DNA of 64,000 nucleotides. Source: Azotimanducus sp965220185. GTDB lineage: Bacteria > Pseudomonadota > Gammaproteobacteria > Pseudomonadales > Azotimanducaceae. This document shows positions 9,035 to 17,594 of this stretch, one piece after another; positions within the stretch are counted from its first letter, which is position 1; every line of letters begins with the position of its first letter. The DNA is taken from NCBI GenBank assembly GCA_965220185.1, contig OZ244807.1, positions 2,852,001-2,916,000 of the forward strand, given 5' to 3'. The notes under the pieces were generated by a model. It was not told where the DNA came from. It did not search any database and saw only the letters and a list, made by a program, of their open reading frames with translations. Both the position numbers and the translations under genes were made by a program.

Positions 9035-9141
9035 CTTCGCGCGGGTGCGTGGCAGCAGGGTAGCGGGATGTACGATGGGCGTATTCCATGTTGTTATTTT
9101 ACTTGATGTTTGGGGCGGGGGGAGTCATGTATATAAATCCC
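9035..9141 (-). mobile_element. Solitary left end of the tnpB transposon with the first tnpB codons
   Basis: On the minus strand this matches 1305-1410: the terminal GGGATTTATATACATGACTC, the AT-rich leader, the tnpB start ATG at about 9086 (MEYAHR) and roughly 15 further degraded codons ending GCGAAGC. It forms the right boundary of the composite transposon. CAAAGAAT follows immediately at 9142-9149. Confidence 0.85.
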
Positions 9142-9163
9142 CAAAGAATGGGGAGCACCTCAT
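9142..9163. mobile_element. Target duplication and right tip of the split IS3-like MITE
   Basis: CAAAGAAT at 9142-9149 repeats 1297-1304. It is followed by GGGGAGCACCTCAT, which completes the MITE end seen whole at 10560-10586. This is the downstream half of the insertion site of the 7.84 kb transposon. Confidence 0.75.
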
Positions 9164-10353
9164 TGGTCGAGTGAACAGGTTCGGCTTCGAATGTAGTCAT
9201 GCATGGAAGGGATTGGAATTGTCAGTTTGCCGGTGCCATCATCTTGTAAGACACCAGCATGTATGAGATTCTCATACGCATCTTCGGCGGGGAGCATTTT
9301 CTCAAGAAGCGGCTTCGCCTGATATGCACGTTCAATCGCTTCATGGATATCCAAGCTCTCTACACTGCCGCCTTTTGGGACTGTTGTGACGATCTCAGCG
9401 AGTAGTGGGCTTGGAATTGTCTCAATCCGTCCTGCATAGTATTCCTCGCGGCGAGCTTGGGAACGCTGTTGTACAGCACTAGGATCACATGCTTTAAGTT
9501 TTCCATTTGTTTCGATGAGTGCTTCTCCTAAAGAACGAAGCGCATTTGTCAGGTGTTGCGGCCAGCCCATGGACTCACTCACAATGAGTCGCTGAACCAC
9601 GTTCTCGTCACATCCGTCTCGGTCAATCCCAAAATAATCCCGAAGAAGGAACGCCTCTAGCACCTCAATTACCTCATGCTCACTGAGCGGTTGGAGCGTT
9701 GTGACACTATCGGATGAGGTTCGTGAAATACCACACTTACGAAGCGTCGTTCGTGTGTCACTTAAACCACCTACAACCAAAGAGATGTTGCCAACACCCC
9801 CCTCATGGAGATCTTGGAGAATAGAACTCTTCCCGTCAGGCAGGTCACCGTCTGCGTTCTGAGCCTCATCGAGAAACAGCACAAGCGGCTTTCGGCTCTT
9901 TCGTATCGCCATGAGACGACGAACCGATGATATGTCCTTCGGTACTGTCGTTGAGCCCGACGACATACCCCCTTTCCCCAAACCTCCGCCACCAACTTCG
10001 CCATATTTTGTGGTTTGGTGCGTCTTTTGCACCGCTTTCGCGGTCTTTGGTTCAAGTTGTTCAAGCACTTCAAATAACGCTTCGGCTGGCTTTGTAAGCC
10101 GTGACGCAAACAGTTTGGCGGTATCACAATCAGAGCGGAATGCATTTCGAAGATGATCAAGCAATGCCGTTTTCCCCGCACCGGGCGCACCTTGAAACAC
10201 CACAGTGTTCCCTTCTGTTCTCCCCTCGCGCACACTATTCAGCGAAGCATGTGCCATCGCTTGCTCTTTCGTGCGACCACCAAAAAAGGGTGGCGGTTTC
10301 CGATCACTGTCTTTAACAAACTGCGCAACTACCGTTGGGTTAAATCGACCCAT
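9160..10353 (-). CDS. AAA ATPase (ORC/STAND-like), family copy 1 of 4
   Basis: A 397 aa protein starting MGRFNPTVVAQFV, a start conserved in copy 3 (16848-18065). Walker A is FQGAPGAGKTALLDHL (about residue 53), Walker B is PLVLFLDEAQNADGD (about 160), with a sensor region LVVGGLSDT. The C-terminal 120 residues resemble a winged-helix tail ending PIPSMHDYIRSRT. A Gly-rich linker (GGGGLGKGGMSSGS) near residue 125 differs in each family member. It is probably a standalone ATPase related to ORC/Cdc6-like or NTPase defence proteins; no partner is visible. It lies between two IS3-like MITE ends (9150-9163 and 10440), so it may itself have been mobilised. Confidence 0.7.
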   Translation of the reverse strand: MGRFNPTVVAQFVKDSDRKPPPFFGGRTKEQAMAHASLNSVREGRTEGNTVVFQGAPGAGKTALLDHLRNAFRSDCDTAKLFASRLTKPAEALFEVLEQLEPKTAKAVQKTHQTTKYGEVGGGGLGKGGMSSGSTTVPKDISSVRRLMAIRKSRKPLVLFLDEAQNADGDLPDGKSSILQDLHEGGVGNISLVVGGLSDTRTTLRKCGISRTSSDSVTTLQPLSEHEVIEVLEAFLLRDYFGIDRDGCDENVVQRLIVSESMGWPQHLTNALRSLGEALIETNGKLKACDPSAVQQRSQARREEYYAGRIETIPSPLLAEIVTTVPKGGSVESLDIHEAIERAYQAKPLLEKMLPAEDAYENLIHAGVLQDDGTGKLTIPIPSMHDYIRSRTCSLDQ

Positions 10354-10439
10354 CAGACACTTGTCCACGCATCACATAGTTCTCGATTCTAACACGGCCT
10401 CCCACCACCGTTAGGGGGGTCGATTTGTTCTTTGCAGTG

Positions 10440-10586
10440 AGGTGCTCTCCCCAATTTTCGGACAGGTTGCTAAGGTGTGTCAAAGCCGAGGACGCGCCCG
10501 AGCTGCTTGTCCCGATCATCTCGGGGCACCGGAGCGCACCTTATTGCTGCCCTCGAACTGTCCAAAGAATGGGGAGCACCTTATTG
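10440..10586. mobile_element. Intact IS3-like MITE, about 147 bp
   Basis: Left end AGGTGCTCTCCCCAATTTTC and right end GAATGGGGAGCACCTTA are imperfect inverses, with inner GGACA and TGTCC. The interior matches 1195-1290 (GCCGAGGACGCGCCCGAGCT and following). It is the undisturbed relative of the MITE split at 1171-1304 and 9142-9163. It has no coding capacity. A further solitary end is at 14115-14141. Confidence 0.7.
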
Positions 10587-10616
10587 ATCTAGTCATCTCG
10601 CGTTCGAGAGCCCAAA

Positions 10617-10657
10617 AGCAAAGCAGCGCGGGGAGGTCATCCCTGCGCTGCTTGCGA
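10617..10657 (-). terminator. Rho-independent terminator of the TonB receptor gene
   Basis: On the minus strand GCAAGCAGCGCAGGG, a short loop, then CCCCGCGCTGCTTTGC forms a strong stem followed by a T-rich stretch (TTTTGGG). It lies about 75 bp downstream of the stop at 10730. Confidence 0.6.
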
Positions 10658-10729
10658 TCGCCGCCGAATCAATGAGATATTAGGATAGATCGGCGAGCGG
10701 GTTTGTGCGGGTTTGTGATTGGTGTGCCG

Positions 10730-13093
10730 CTAGAACTGATAGCCGACCCGAACGCCATAGGTTCTCGGTGGCATGAGAATCGAAATAGCGCCAATCGAGG
10801 TTTGGCGGATATTTGCCCGGATATCATCGTCCTCAAGGTTACGAGCCCAGAGTTGAACGAGCAATTTGTCGTCGTTGCTGTGGTAGGTGATACCAACATC
10901 GGTGCGAGTCCAAGCCTCCTGAATATCCTGCGGACGATTAATTGGGTCGTGGTAGACATCGTCCTCCCAATAAAAATCAAGGCGAGGCACCAAGTCTCCC
11001 CAAGAAAACCGCTGAGTGTATTCCAGACCTAAGCGAAAAGAGGCATCGGGCGCTTTGCGCATCTTATTGCCGCTCACGTCGTGGTCGACGAGCTTGGTAG
11101 AGCTAGTACCATCCATGTGACGTGTCGTGATTGGGGCAGCGCTGAGGGATTCATCAATGACCCTACCCTCCTTGATTTCAGTCTCTAGCAACGCCAATGC
11201 CCCGTCGACCCGAAGACCGGGTGTCGCCTGCCAGATCCATTCGACTTCAGCGCCATACATATCAACGTCACTGACGTTCTCAATTGCATCGAACGTTTGC
11301 ACCACTAAGCCACCAGTCATATTGGCTATAGGATTGCCATCCGCATCAATAGGTAGTTCCGCGAGCAATTGGTCATTCTGCAGGTCGGTGTAGTCATTGT
11401 AGAAAACACTGGCGTTTAGCTGTAGCGCACCATCCAACAAGATATTCTTGCTGCCAATTTCATAGCTAATCACCGTCTCTTCGTCGTAAGTGGGATTTTG
11501 TCTATTACGAAAATTCACTCCACCGGTCTTATAGCCCGAGGAAATTTTCGCATAGAGCATGGAGTCGGCACTTAGGTCATAGTCAACAGATAGGCGCCCG
11601 CTCCAGTTTTGGAAATCGACGGCTTTTTCATCAGTATAAGGCTGAAATAGACTGGTATCGAAACCTTGTTGAGAGCCATCGATCTCATCTTCGCTATAGC
11701 GAACCCCGGCCGTGAGACGCAACGCATCGTTCAGTTCCAAGGTAGTCGTACCAAAGAGCCCCAGAGACTCCTCATCAATGGAAGTGCGGTCGCTAGTAAT
11801 GCCTGAAATTTCAAATGCCTCCTGCTCATAATAGAAGATGCCTGCTTGCCAATACAAACTGTCCCCTCCAGAGATTCGCAGTTCATAGGATTGCTCCTTG
11901 TCCTTCGAGTCAAAAGGCACGACAAGGGAGATCGCCCAGCCACCACCACTGCCCACATACCAATCATCAGATTCGCGATAGCCTGCCAGAAAGCTCAGCT
12001 CGATTTCGTCAAAATCGATTGTGAGGTCGGACAGATACGCATCGCTGGTGAAGTCGGTATCAAATACCAACTCCTCTGCCGGCGGATTCAGGCCCGCTGA
12101 AATGGCAATAAAGTTGGGGGGGGCTATGGGGTTGAATCGCACATCGGAGGCGATTTTGGCTTGGATATCTTGAGACAACAGATCGTAGTGAGTGTGGGGA
12201 GATAGGAATCCCGCACTTTCTAAAGCTACGGGGTTGCCTCTCTGACTTATGATCCCGCCTAATGCACCCGCCGCTATCAGTCTTCCCGTCTGTTCTTCGA
12301 ATGGAATAAGGTGATCGAAGTCGAGCACGAAACGCGGACCGGGGCCTTCCTGACTCGCCGTTTCCGCACCCAACAGCCAAGATACACGGTCAGTTGGCGT
12401 CCACAGCAAACGCGCCTTAAACGCTTGATTGTCGCGGTTGTCACTATCTTCGGACGGAATTCCTAATCCATCATTTTGGATGTATCCATCGCGATCTTCG
12501 TACAGACCGGAGAAGCGAACTGCCAACTGATCTGGCACAATTGGCACATTGATAGCCCCTTCGGTGCGAAGCTGGTTGTAATCACCTGCAATCACGTCTA
12601 CCCGACCTTCCATCTCAGTCAAGTTGGGTCGCTTCGATATCACGTTGACAGCCCCCGCCGTCGAGTTTCTCCCATAAATAGTGCCTTGCGGCCCTTTCAG
12701 TATCTCCACGCGCTCCACATCAAGAAACGCCACCATGCCAGTTTGCGGAATGCCGGAATAGATGCCATCCGTGTGAAAGGCGGTTGAGGGAGGCACGCCT
12801 TCATTATTGGTCACACCTCGAATGGCAATCTGGATGCCATTCTTGTCATTGGTGATCGACACATTGCTGCCGAGCGAGGATACATCACGCAAATCTGACA
12901 CGCCCATGCGCCTCAACGTATCGTTCTCAATCGCCACGACCGTCAAAGGCACTTCCTGAAGACTCTCGGTGCGCTTTTGCGCCGTGACAATGACTTCTTC
13001 GATTACTTGCTGCCCCCCTGTCGCTTGCGCATGAACCAGGCCACTGAAGGAAACTAGGACAGCCAATCCGGCTGCATACACTATTCTTTTCAT
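10730..13093 (-). CDS. TonB-dependent outer-membrane receptor
   Basis: A 787 aa protein with a signal peptide (MKRIVYAAGLAVLVSFSGLVHA), a TonB box-like EEVIVTAQKR (about residues 32-41), and a plug domain with RMGVSDLRDVSSL and ILKGPQGTIYGRNSTAGAVN near residue 140. A long beta-barrel ends with aromatic YGVRVGYQF. This architecture is typical of CirA/FecA-like receptors and of sphingomonad-type receptors that import siderophores, cobalamin or hydrophobic substrates. The ligand cannot be told. It is monocistronic: a repeat-rich region lies upstream and a terminator downstream. Two dehydrogenase genes 5 kb away could hint at uptake of an organic substrate, but the link is weak. Confidence 0.93.
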   Translation of the reverse strand: MKRIVYAAGLAVLVSFSGLVHAQATGGQQVIEEVIVTAQKRTESLQEVPLTVVAIENDTLRRMGVSDLRDVSSLGSNVSITNDKNGIQIAIRGVTNNEGVPPSTAFHTDGIYSGIPQTGMVAFLDVERVEILKGPQGTIYGRNSTAGAVNVISKRPNLTEMEGRVDVIAGDYNQLRTEGAINVPIVPDQLAVRFSGLYEDRDGYIQNDGLGIPSEDSDNRDNQAFKARLLWTPTDRVSWLLGAETASQEGPGPRFVLDFDHLIPFEEQTGRLIAAGALGGIISQRGNPVALESAGFLSPHTHYDLLSQDIQAKIASDVRFNPIAPPNFIAISAGLNPPAEELVFDTDFTSDAYLSDLTIDFDEIELSFLAGYRESDDWYVGSGGGWAISLVVPFDSKDKEQSYELRISGGDSLYWQAGIFYYEQEAFEISGITSDRTSIDEESLGLFGTTTLELNDALRLTAGVRYSEDEIDGSQQGFDTSLFQPYTDEKAVDFQNWSGRLSVDYDLSADSMLYAKISSGYKTGGVNFRNRQNPTYDEETVISYEIGSKNILLDGALQLNASVFYNDYTDLQNDQLLAELPIDADGNPIANMTGGLVVQTFDAIENVSDVDMYGAEVEWIWQATPGLRVDGALALLETEIKEGRVIDESLSAAPITTRHMDGTSSTKLVDHDVSGNKMRKAPDASFRLGLEYTQRFSWGDLVPRLDFYWEDDVYHDPINRPQDIQEAWTRTDVGITYHSNDDKLLVQLWARNLEDDDIRANIRQTSIGAISILMPPRTYGVRVGYQF

Positions 13094-13443
13094 GGAAAAC
13101 CTCTCCCCTTTATATGTTTACTTGCGTGCTAAACGATCAACCAGAATCCCGCAGCGCGAAACCCCGACATCTCGATGAATAAATCTACATGTACCATAGA
13201 TTCAGTTGTCAATCAACCCGGAGCATTGTTCAACGCGGGATGATGCTGAACGGAAGGACTGAATCCAAGGCGAAGTGATGCTGAGGGGGGGATCATTGGA
13301 GGAGGATGATCGTGACACATGTAGAGCCACCGGCGTCGCATTCGCTCCCGTTGAGCGTCATCCCGCGTTGGACAACTCCGGCATCCGATGGGTACACGCT
13401 GGCGGGGTATACTTAGGTGCCAACCCGCCGCAAAGCTTCTTCC
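13094..13443. other. Intergenic region with REP-like repeats, no gene
   Basis: Contains a REP-like unit at 13226-13258 (TTCAACGCGGGATGATGCTG) and the first arm of an 82 bp inverted repeat at 13294-13375. The promoter of the TonB receptor should lie at 13094-13200, but I cannot place it with confidence. Confidence 0.5.
13294..13375. repeat. Arm 1 of an 82 bp inverted repeat flanking 2.1 kb
   Basis: Its inverse is close to 15470-15551, sharing TTGTCCAACGCGGGATGACG, CGGGAGCGAATG, GACGCCGGTG and GTGTCACGATCATCCTCCTC, with about a dozen mismatches by eye. Between the arms are the PD-(D/E)XK gene and ATPase copy 2. A degenerate third unit is at 18133-18190. Confidence 0.75.
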
Positions 13444-14040
13444 ATGAACGACGAGGAACTGAAAGCGCTGGTGGCTGGCCTAGCCGCCGCGCAGGACCGC
13501 ACCGATGAACAGCTCGCGAAGACCGACGCCCAGCTGGCGGAGAACGCCGCCCAGCAGGCGGAGAACGCCGCCCAGCAGGCGAAGACCGATGCCCAGCTCG
13601 CGAAGACCGATGCCAAGCTAAACAAGCTCGCGGAGATGTACGGCGGCGTTAGCAACAACCTCGGGGCGACCACCGAAGAGTTCTTCCACAACAGTCTCAA
13701 GGCCGATCCGATGCTGGGCGGGGTGCGCTTCGAATTCGTGAAAAAGAACGTCACGTGCAGCCACAACGGTCTCCAGGATGAGTTCGACCTGCTGCTAGTG
13801 AACGGCCGCGAAGTGTTCGTCGTGGAGGTGAAGCACAAGGCGCATGAGAAGGACCTAGAGCGCCTGCTAGCCGAGAAGGCGCCCAACTTCCGGCGCCTGT
13901 TCCCTGAGTACTCAGACCACCGGCAGCGGCTCGCGCTGGCCACCTTCCACATCCACGACGATCTGAAGAAATCGGCCCTCGAACGCGGCGTGACCGTGCT
14001 GCAGCGCAGGGGCGACGTGATCGAAACCTTCGCGGCCTGA
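13444..14040 (+). CDS. Coiled-coil PD-(D/E)XK nuclease-fold protein
   Basis: A 198 aa protein starting MNDEELKALVAGLAAAQDR. Residues about 15-60 are a coiled coil built of near-identical repeats (AKTDAQLAENAAQQAENAAQ and following). Residues about 95-130 carry the PD-(D/E)XK pattern: DEFDLLLVNGREVFVVEVKHKA, giving D, then E-V-K. Proteins of this layout are common as short multicopy genes of unknown role in proteobacteria and cyanobacteria. The DNA coding the coiled coil is itself a short tandem repeat that could vary in copy number. It stands alone, inside the 82 bp inverted repeat pair. Confidence 0.7.
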   Translation: MNDEELKALVAGLAAAQDRTDEQLAKTDAQLAENAAQQAENAAQQAKTDAQLAKTDAKLNKLAEMYGGVSNNLGATTEEFFHNSLKADPMLGGVRFEFVKKNVTCSHNGLQDEFDLLLVNGREVFVVEVKHKAHEKDLERLLAEKAPNFRRLFPEYSDHRQRLALATFHIHDDLKKSALERGVTVLQRRGDVIETFAA

Positions 14041-14114
14041 GAGCCGGGAGCTGGCGCGGGCGCCGACAGGATCAGGACAAGCGCATGCCGGGCTACCGAC
14101 CCGCAAGGAAGTCA

Positions 14115-14141
14115 CTGAGGTGCGCCCCAGTTTTCGGACAG
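14115..14141. repeat. Solitary IS3-like terminal repeat
   Basis: TGAGGTGCGCCCCAGTTTTC then GGACA matches the outer end of the MITEs at 1171 and 10440. No partner end is visible nearby, so it is probably a remnant. Confidence 0.5.
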
Positions 14142-14158
14142 GCACCCGCAACGAATCC

Positions 14159-14930
14159 GCAACGGTGGATATGCCTATCCCTATTATTGTGCAAGACCAA
14201 TAGCGGCTGTCTGATCGAATGATCGAGTCCGGTTCTTGATGTAGTCGTGCATTGACGGAATGGGCACTGTGAGCTTGCCGGTGCCGTCATCCTGCAGGAC
14301 GCCTACATGCACAAGCCTGTGATACACGTCTTCGGCGGGCAGCATTCTTTCGAGAAGCGGTTCTTTTTGATAGGCTCGGTCAATCGCCTTATGGATGTCA
14401 AGACTGTCCACGCTGCTGTTTTTCGGCACTGTCGCAAGCACCTCAAACAAAAGTCGATTGGGGAGCATTTCGGCTCGGCCCCGATAGTATTCCTCCCGGC
14501 GAACCTGCGACCTTTGCTGAACACGGTCAAGATCACATTCTGCGAGCCTCCCCTCGGCACCAATCAACTCTTCTCCCAGCGAACGCAATGCGTTCGTGAG
14601 ATGCTGCGGCCAGCCCATCGATTCGTTGACAATGACTTGCCGGAGGGCATCCCTGTCACACCCCTCCCGATCAATCCCGAAATCCTCGCTGTGAAGGAAG
14701 GCTTCAAGCGCCTCCATCACTTCGCGCCCGCTGAGCGGCTGCAAGGTTCTGACATTGTCAGACGAAGGCCTTGAAATACCGAGACTACTTAGCCTTGTTT
14801 CTGTATCACTTAAGCCCCCGGCAATGAGAGAGACTTTTCCCGCACCGCCTTCATGGAGTTGCTGAAGAATCGAACTCTTCCTGTCAGGGAGGTCGCCGTT
14901 GGCGTTCTGGGCTTCATCAAGGAACAACAT
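14159..14930. repeat. 772 bp direct repeat, copy 1 (ATPase 3' half)
   Basis: Identical by eye to 16823-17594, including shared shadow ORFs with identical translations. It covers about 25 bp downstream of the ATPase stop and the coding region up to just after Walker B. A recent duplication or gene conversion is implied. The 5' halves (15060-15250 and 17724-17914) are also nearly identical, leaving a divergent patch of about 130 bp between. Confidence 0.85.
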
Positions 14931-15398
14931 CAGCGGCTTGTCCTGAGCCTTCCGCATATTCATGAGCTGGCGCACCGTGCTGATCGTTGAAGGCGTTGCT
15001 GACGAAGATGTCAATCCGCCGGATGCCACGCCCAGGTTGACACCGCCTCGCGCCGTCGTTTGATGTGATTCCTTGAGTTTTTTCGCCTGCTTCGGTTCGA
15101 TCTGTTTGAACACTTGATAAAGTGCTTCATCGGGTCGATGCACAAGGGAAGCGGGCAACCTGGCGGTATCGCATTGCGCGCGGAACTTGCTTCGTAGGTG
15201 ATCGAGCAGCGCCGTTTTCCCTGCGCCCGGCGCGCCTTGGAAGATGACAGTATTCCCTTTAGTTTCTTGGCGTAATAAGTTTTCGAGCACATCCTGGGCG
15301 ATAACTTGCTCTTCCCGACGGCCTGTAAAAAAGAGCGGCGATTTGCGGTCACGTTTGGCAATATAAACTTGGACGGCCTGTGGGTTGAAGCGAATAAT
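14184..15398 (-). pseudogene. AAA ATPase family copy 2, start codon lost
   Basis: Homologous to the ATPase at 16848-18065 over its full length: RFNPQAVQVYIAKRDRKSP ... FQGAPGAGKTALLDHL ... LMLFLDEAQNANGDLPDRK ... PIPSMHDYIKNRT. At the position of the other copy's ATG-AGT this copy has ATT-ATT (15393-15398). The first in-frame ATG is at 15290, which would delete about 35 N-terminal residues up to shortly before Walker A. The rest is uninterrupted. ATT can start translation rarely, so it may be weakly expressed or truncated. Bases 14159-14930 are identical by eye to 16823-17594, while the segment between Walker A and B differs. Confidence 0.65.
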
Positions 15399-15469
15399 TA
15401 AGTAATTCTATGAGGTCATTCTGTATGCCCACTTTAGCATGTGCCATCCACACTAAGCACGAAACAGCA

Positions 15470-15551
15470 TTGTCCAACGCGGGATGACGCTGCGCGGGAG
15501 CGAATGTCGACGCCGGTGACGCCGTAGTGTCACGATCATCCTCCTCCAATG
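15470..15551. repeat. Arm 2 of the 82 bp inverted repeat
   Basis: Near-inverse of 13294-13375. The adjoining 15399-15480 also resembles 18066-18140 upstream of ATPase copy 3 (GCATGTGCCATC, CTAAGC), showing that the duplication of copies 2 and 3 includes upstream DNA. Confidence 0.7.
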
Positions 15552-15581
15552 CGCCTTGACACGCCCCCCTTGCTAGATTAG

Positions 15582-16496
15582 CTACCGTCGTGACGGCGGC
15601 GAGTGCTCAAGGGACAATATGGCTTCATTCACGGTTTTATTCAGTGCAAATTCAAACTCGAGCACATGCTCAATGTGTTCTTTTGACTCTAACAATGTCT
15701 CGCGAAGTACTTCTTGAAAATGCCTGTCTTTTTGAAAAAAATTATTCACTTCAAACACAATTGTCTGAAACACATCGTTTGGTTGTGCATTTTTTTCTTG
15801 TTCCCCTTCTTGCACTTCTTCTTCACGGAACCCTGCAGCCTGTAATATGTTGAGCGCTTTTTTGTACTCTTTTCGATTGTCACGCACATCGTTTGAAACA
15901 CGATTCATTGCATGTGCCATGATCCATCGATACACGGTTTGCGTGTCTTCTTGTGCGAGTCTGTTGATTGTCTCGGATGGGGTCGAAATCAAATCGTTAT
16001 TCCACCCCTTTGTCTTCTGTAACCACATATTGAGTTTGCGGTGTGAAATAGTCCTCAAATTATTTGAACCTAAAAGTTCAACGTTGAAATGAATGGCCTG
16101 TGCTACGATTTTCGGATCGCCGTCCTGTTCATAGCTTGTGACATCCTGTTTGAACAACTCTGGCGGAAAGGAACGAAGGATTTTAGAAACTGCTTCGTTC
16201 GCAGGTCGAGAGCTTGGATACTCCTCAATATGGTTGGCATGCATGATGAGATGTGCGTACCACTCGCGAACAGCAGCGAGTAGACAATCGATCACACGCT
16301 CTTTTTCCAAGGGTTGTGCGACGCGTCGTTCGTATCTGTCATATTCAGCGCTTGCGAGATGTCCGTCTTCCTTGAGCAGTTCTTTCTTCACTTCGGGTAA
16401 GACAATAATTGTTTCACCCGTCTCAACAGCAATCCCGTGCAAAAATCGGCGTGGTGTTGGATTTCTGAATAGGTTTGTGTCGAGCGCAAAACTCAC
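15582..16496 (-). CDS. PIN-like nuclease-fold protein, copy 2 of 3
   Basis: A 304 aa protein. N-terminal SFALDTNLF gives the first acid, EVKKEL at about 36-41 the second, and GDPKIVAQA (about 127) followed by LLGSNNLRTIS the C-terminal acid and polar residue. It shares this pattern with 331-1170 and 27857-28564. The C-terminal 130 residues are long, charged and helical, without a recognised domain. Its start overlaps the stop of the 78-98 aa upstream gene by 4 bp (ATGA), the arrangement typical of toxin-antitoxin pairs. Toxin activity is inferred. Its lower GC content than the flanking ATPase genes suggests separate acquisition. Confidence 0.6.
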   Translation of the reverse strand: MSFALDTNLFRNPTPRRFLHGIAVETGETIIVLPEVKKELLKEDGHLASAEYDRYERRVAQPLEKERVIDCLLAAVREWYAHLIMHANHIEEYPSSRPANEAVSKILRSFPPELFKQDVTSYEQDGDPKIVAQAIHFNVELLGSNNLRTISHRKLNMWLQKTKGWNNDLISTPSETINRLAQEDTQTVYRWIMAHAMNRVSNDVRDNRKEYKKALNILQAAGFREEEVQEGEQEKNAQPNDVFQTIVFEVNNFFQKDRHFQEVLRETLLESKEHIEHVLEFEFALNKTVNEAILSLEHSPPSRR

Positions 16497-16729
16497 CGAC
16501 CGATGCTCTCTTTTCCGTTTGGATACAGAAAATCGTCAGGTATTTCGAGTATGACATCATCAGGGAATCCTGTTTCATTCGGCCATGTATCGCCTTCAAG
16601 CAATGCGGCTCGCCAAGGGCTTAGCCGTTCTCCTAATATCTCGCCTGTTTCTTCGTCAAGCACATAATTCCGTTCTGCATATGCGTACTGCTCTTCTTCT
16701 GTGACGACGAATCTCACCGGGTTCTTCAT
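16493..16729 (-). CDS. Small partner of the PIN-like protein, possible antitoxin
   Basis: 78 aa from MKNPVRFVVTEEEQYAYAER; a 98 aa reading from 16789 is possible. It has an acidic C-terminal half with DDVILEIPDDFLYPNG. No DNA-binding motif is evident. The 4 bp overlap with the downstream PIN-like gene suggests coupled translation and a physical complex. The antitoxin role is inferred from gene order only. It does not resemble the 70 aa partner at 28554-28766. Confidence 0.5.
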   Translation of the reverse strand: MKNPVRFVVTEEEQYAYAERNYVLDEETGEILGERLSPWRAALLEGDTWPNETGFPDDVILEIPDDFLYPNGKESIGR

Positions 16730-16822
16730 GGTATATGCAGACCTACGCCGAGTGGATGATTGAGGATTATATGGGAATATGTTGTTCAAGGGAGGAACTT
16801 AATGTCGCAAGACCCGCAACGC

Positions 16823-17594
16823 GCAACGGTGGATATGCCTATCCCTATTATTGTGCAAGACCAATAGCGGCTGTCTGATCGAATGATCGAGTCCGGTTCT
16901 TGATGTAGTCGTGCATTGACGGAATGGGCACTGTGAGCTTGCCGGTGCCGTCATCCTGCAGGACGCCTACATGCACAAGCCTGTGATACACGTCTTCGGC
17001 GGGCAGCATTCTTTCGAGAAGCGGTTCTTTTTGATAGGCTCGGTCAATCGCCTTATGGATGTCAAGACTGTCCACGCTGCTGTTTTTCGGCACTGTCGCA
17101 AGCACCTCAAACAAAAGTCGATTGGGGAGCATTTCGGCTCGGCCCCGATAGTATTCCTCCCGGCGAACCTGCGACCTTTGCTGAACACGGTCAAGATCAC
17201 ATTCTGCGAGCCTCCCCTCGGCACCAATCAACTCTTCTCCCAGCGAACGCAATGCGTTCGTGAGATGCTGCGGCCAGCCCATCGATTCGTTGACAATGAC
17301 TTGCCGGAGGGCATCCCTGTCACACCCCTCCCGATCAATCCCGAAATCCTCGCTGTGAAGGAAGGCTTCAAGCGCCTCCATCACTTCGCGCCCGCTGAGC
17401 GGCTGCAAGGTTCTGACATTGTCAGACGAAGGCCTTGAAATACCGAGACTACTTAGCCTTGTTTCTGTATCACTTAAGCCCCCGGCAATGAGAGAGACTT
17501 TTCCCGCACCGCCTTCATGGAGTTGCTGAAGAATCGAACTCTTCCTGTCAGGGAGGTCGCCGTTGGCGTTCTGGGCTTCATCAAGGAACAACAT
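16823..17594. repeat. 772 bp direct repeat, copy 2 (ATPase 3' half)
   Basis: Identical by eye to 14159-14930, offset 2664 bp, in the same orientation. The interval between holds the PIN-like pair and the start of ATPase copy 2, so recombination between the repeats could delete them. Confidence 0.85.

Larger units (their letters stand above)
1305..9141. mobile_element. Composite tnpB transposon carrying a Type ISP-like R-M system
   Basis: The left end at 1305 (GGGATTTATATACATGACTC) is repeated in inverse at 9121-9141. The 8 bp CAAAGAAT occurs immediately outside both ends (1297-1304 and 9142-9149), and the outer flanks rejoin to an IS3-like MITE matching 10440-10586. Both outer ends are left-end type, because the first tnpB codons follow each; the right-end type repeat is internal at 2579-2599. 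The 7.84 kb unit therefore appears to have moved as one piece. Contents are tnpB, a HsdR_N-like gene, a C-terminal domain gene, a large nuclease-helicase-methylase gene and two small membrane-protein genes. The perfect 8 bp duplication fits DDE transposition and not IS200/IS605 single-strand transposition, which makes none. Confidence 0.8.

Noticed and set aside
13490..13625. CRISPR-like tandem repeat
   Set aside because: The repeats are in-frame codons of a coiled coil, without spacers of constant length. No CRISPR array was seen anywhere in the window.
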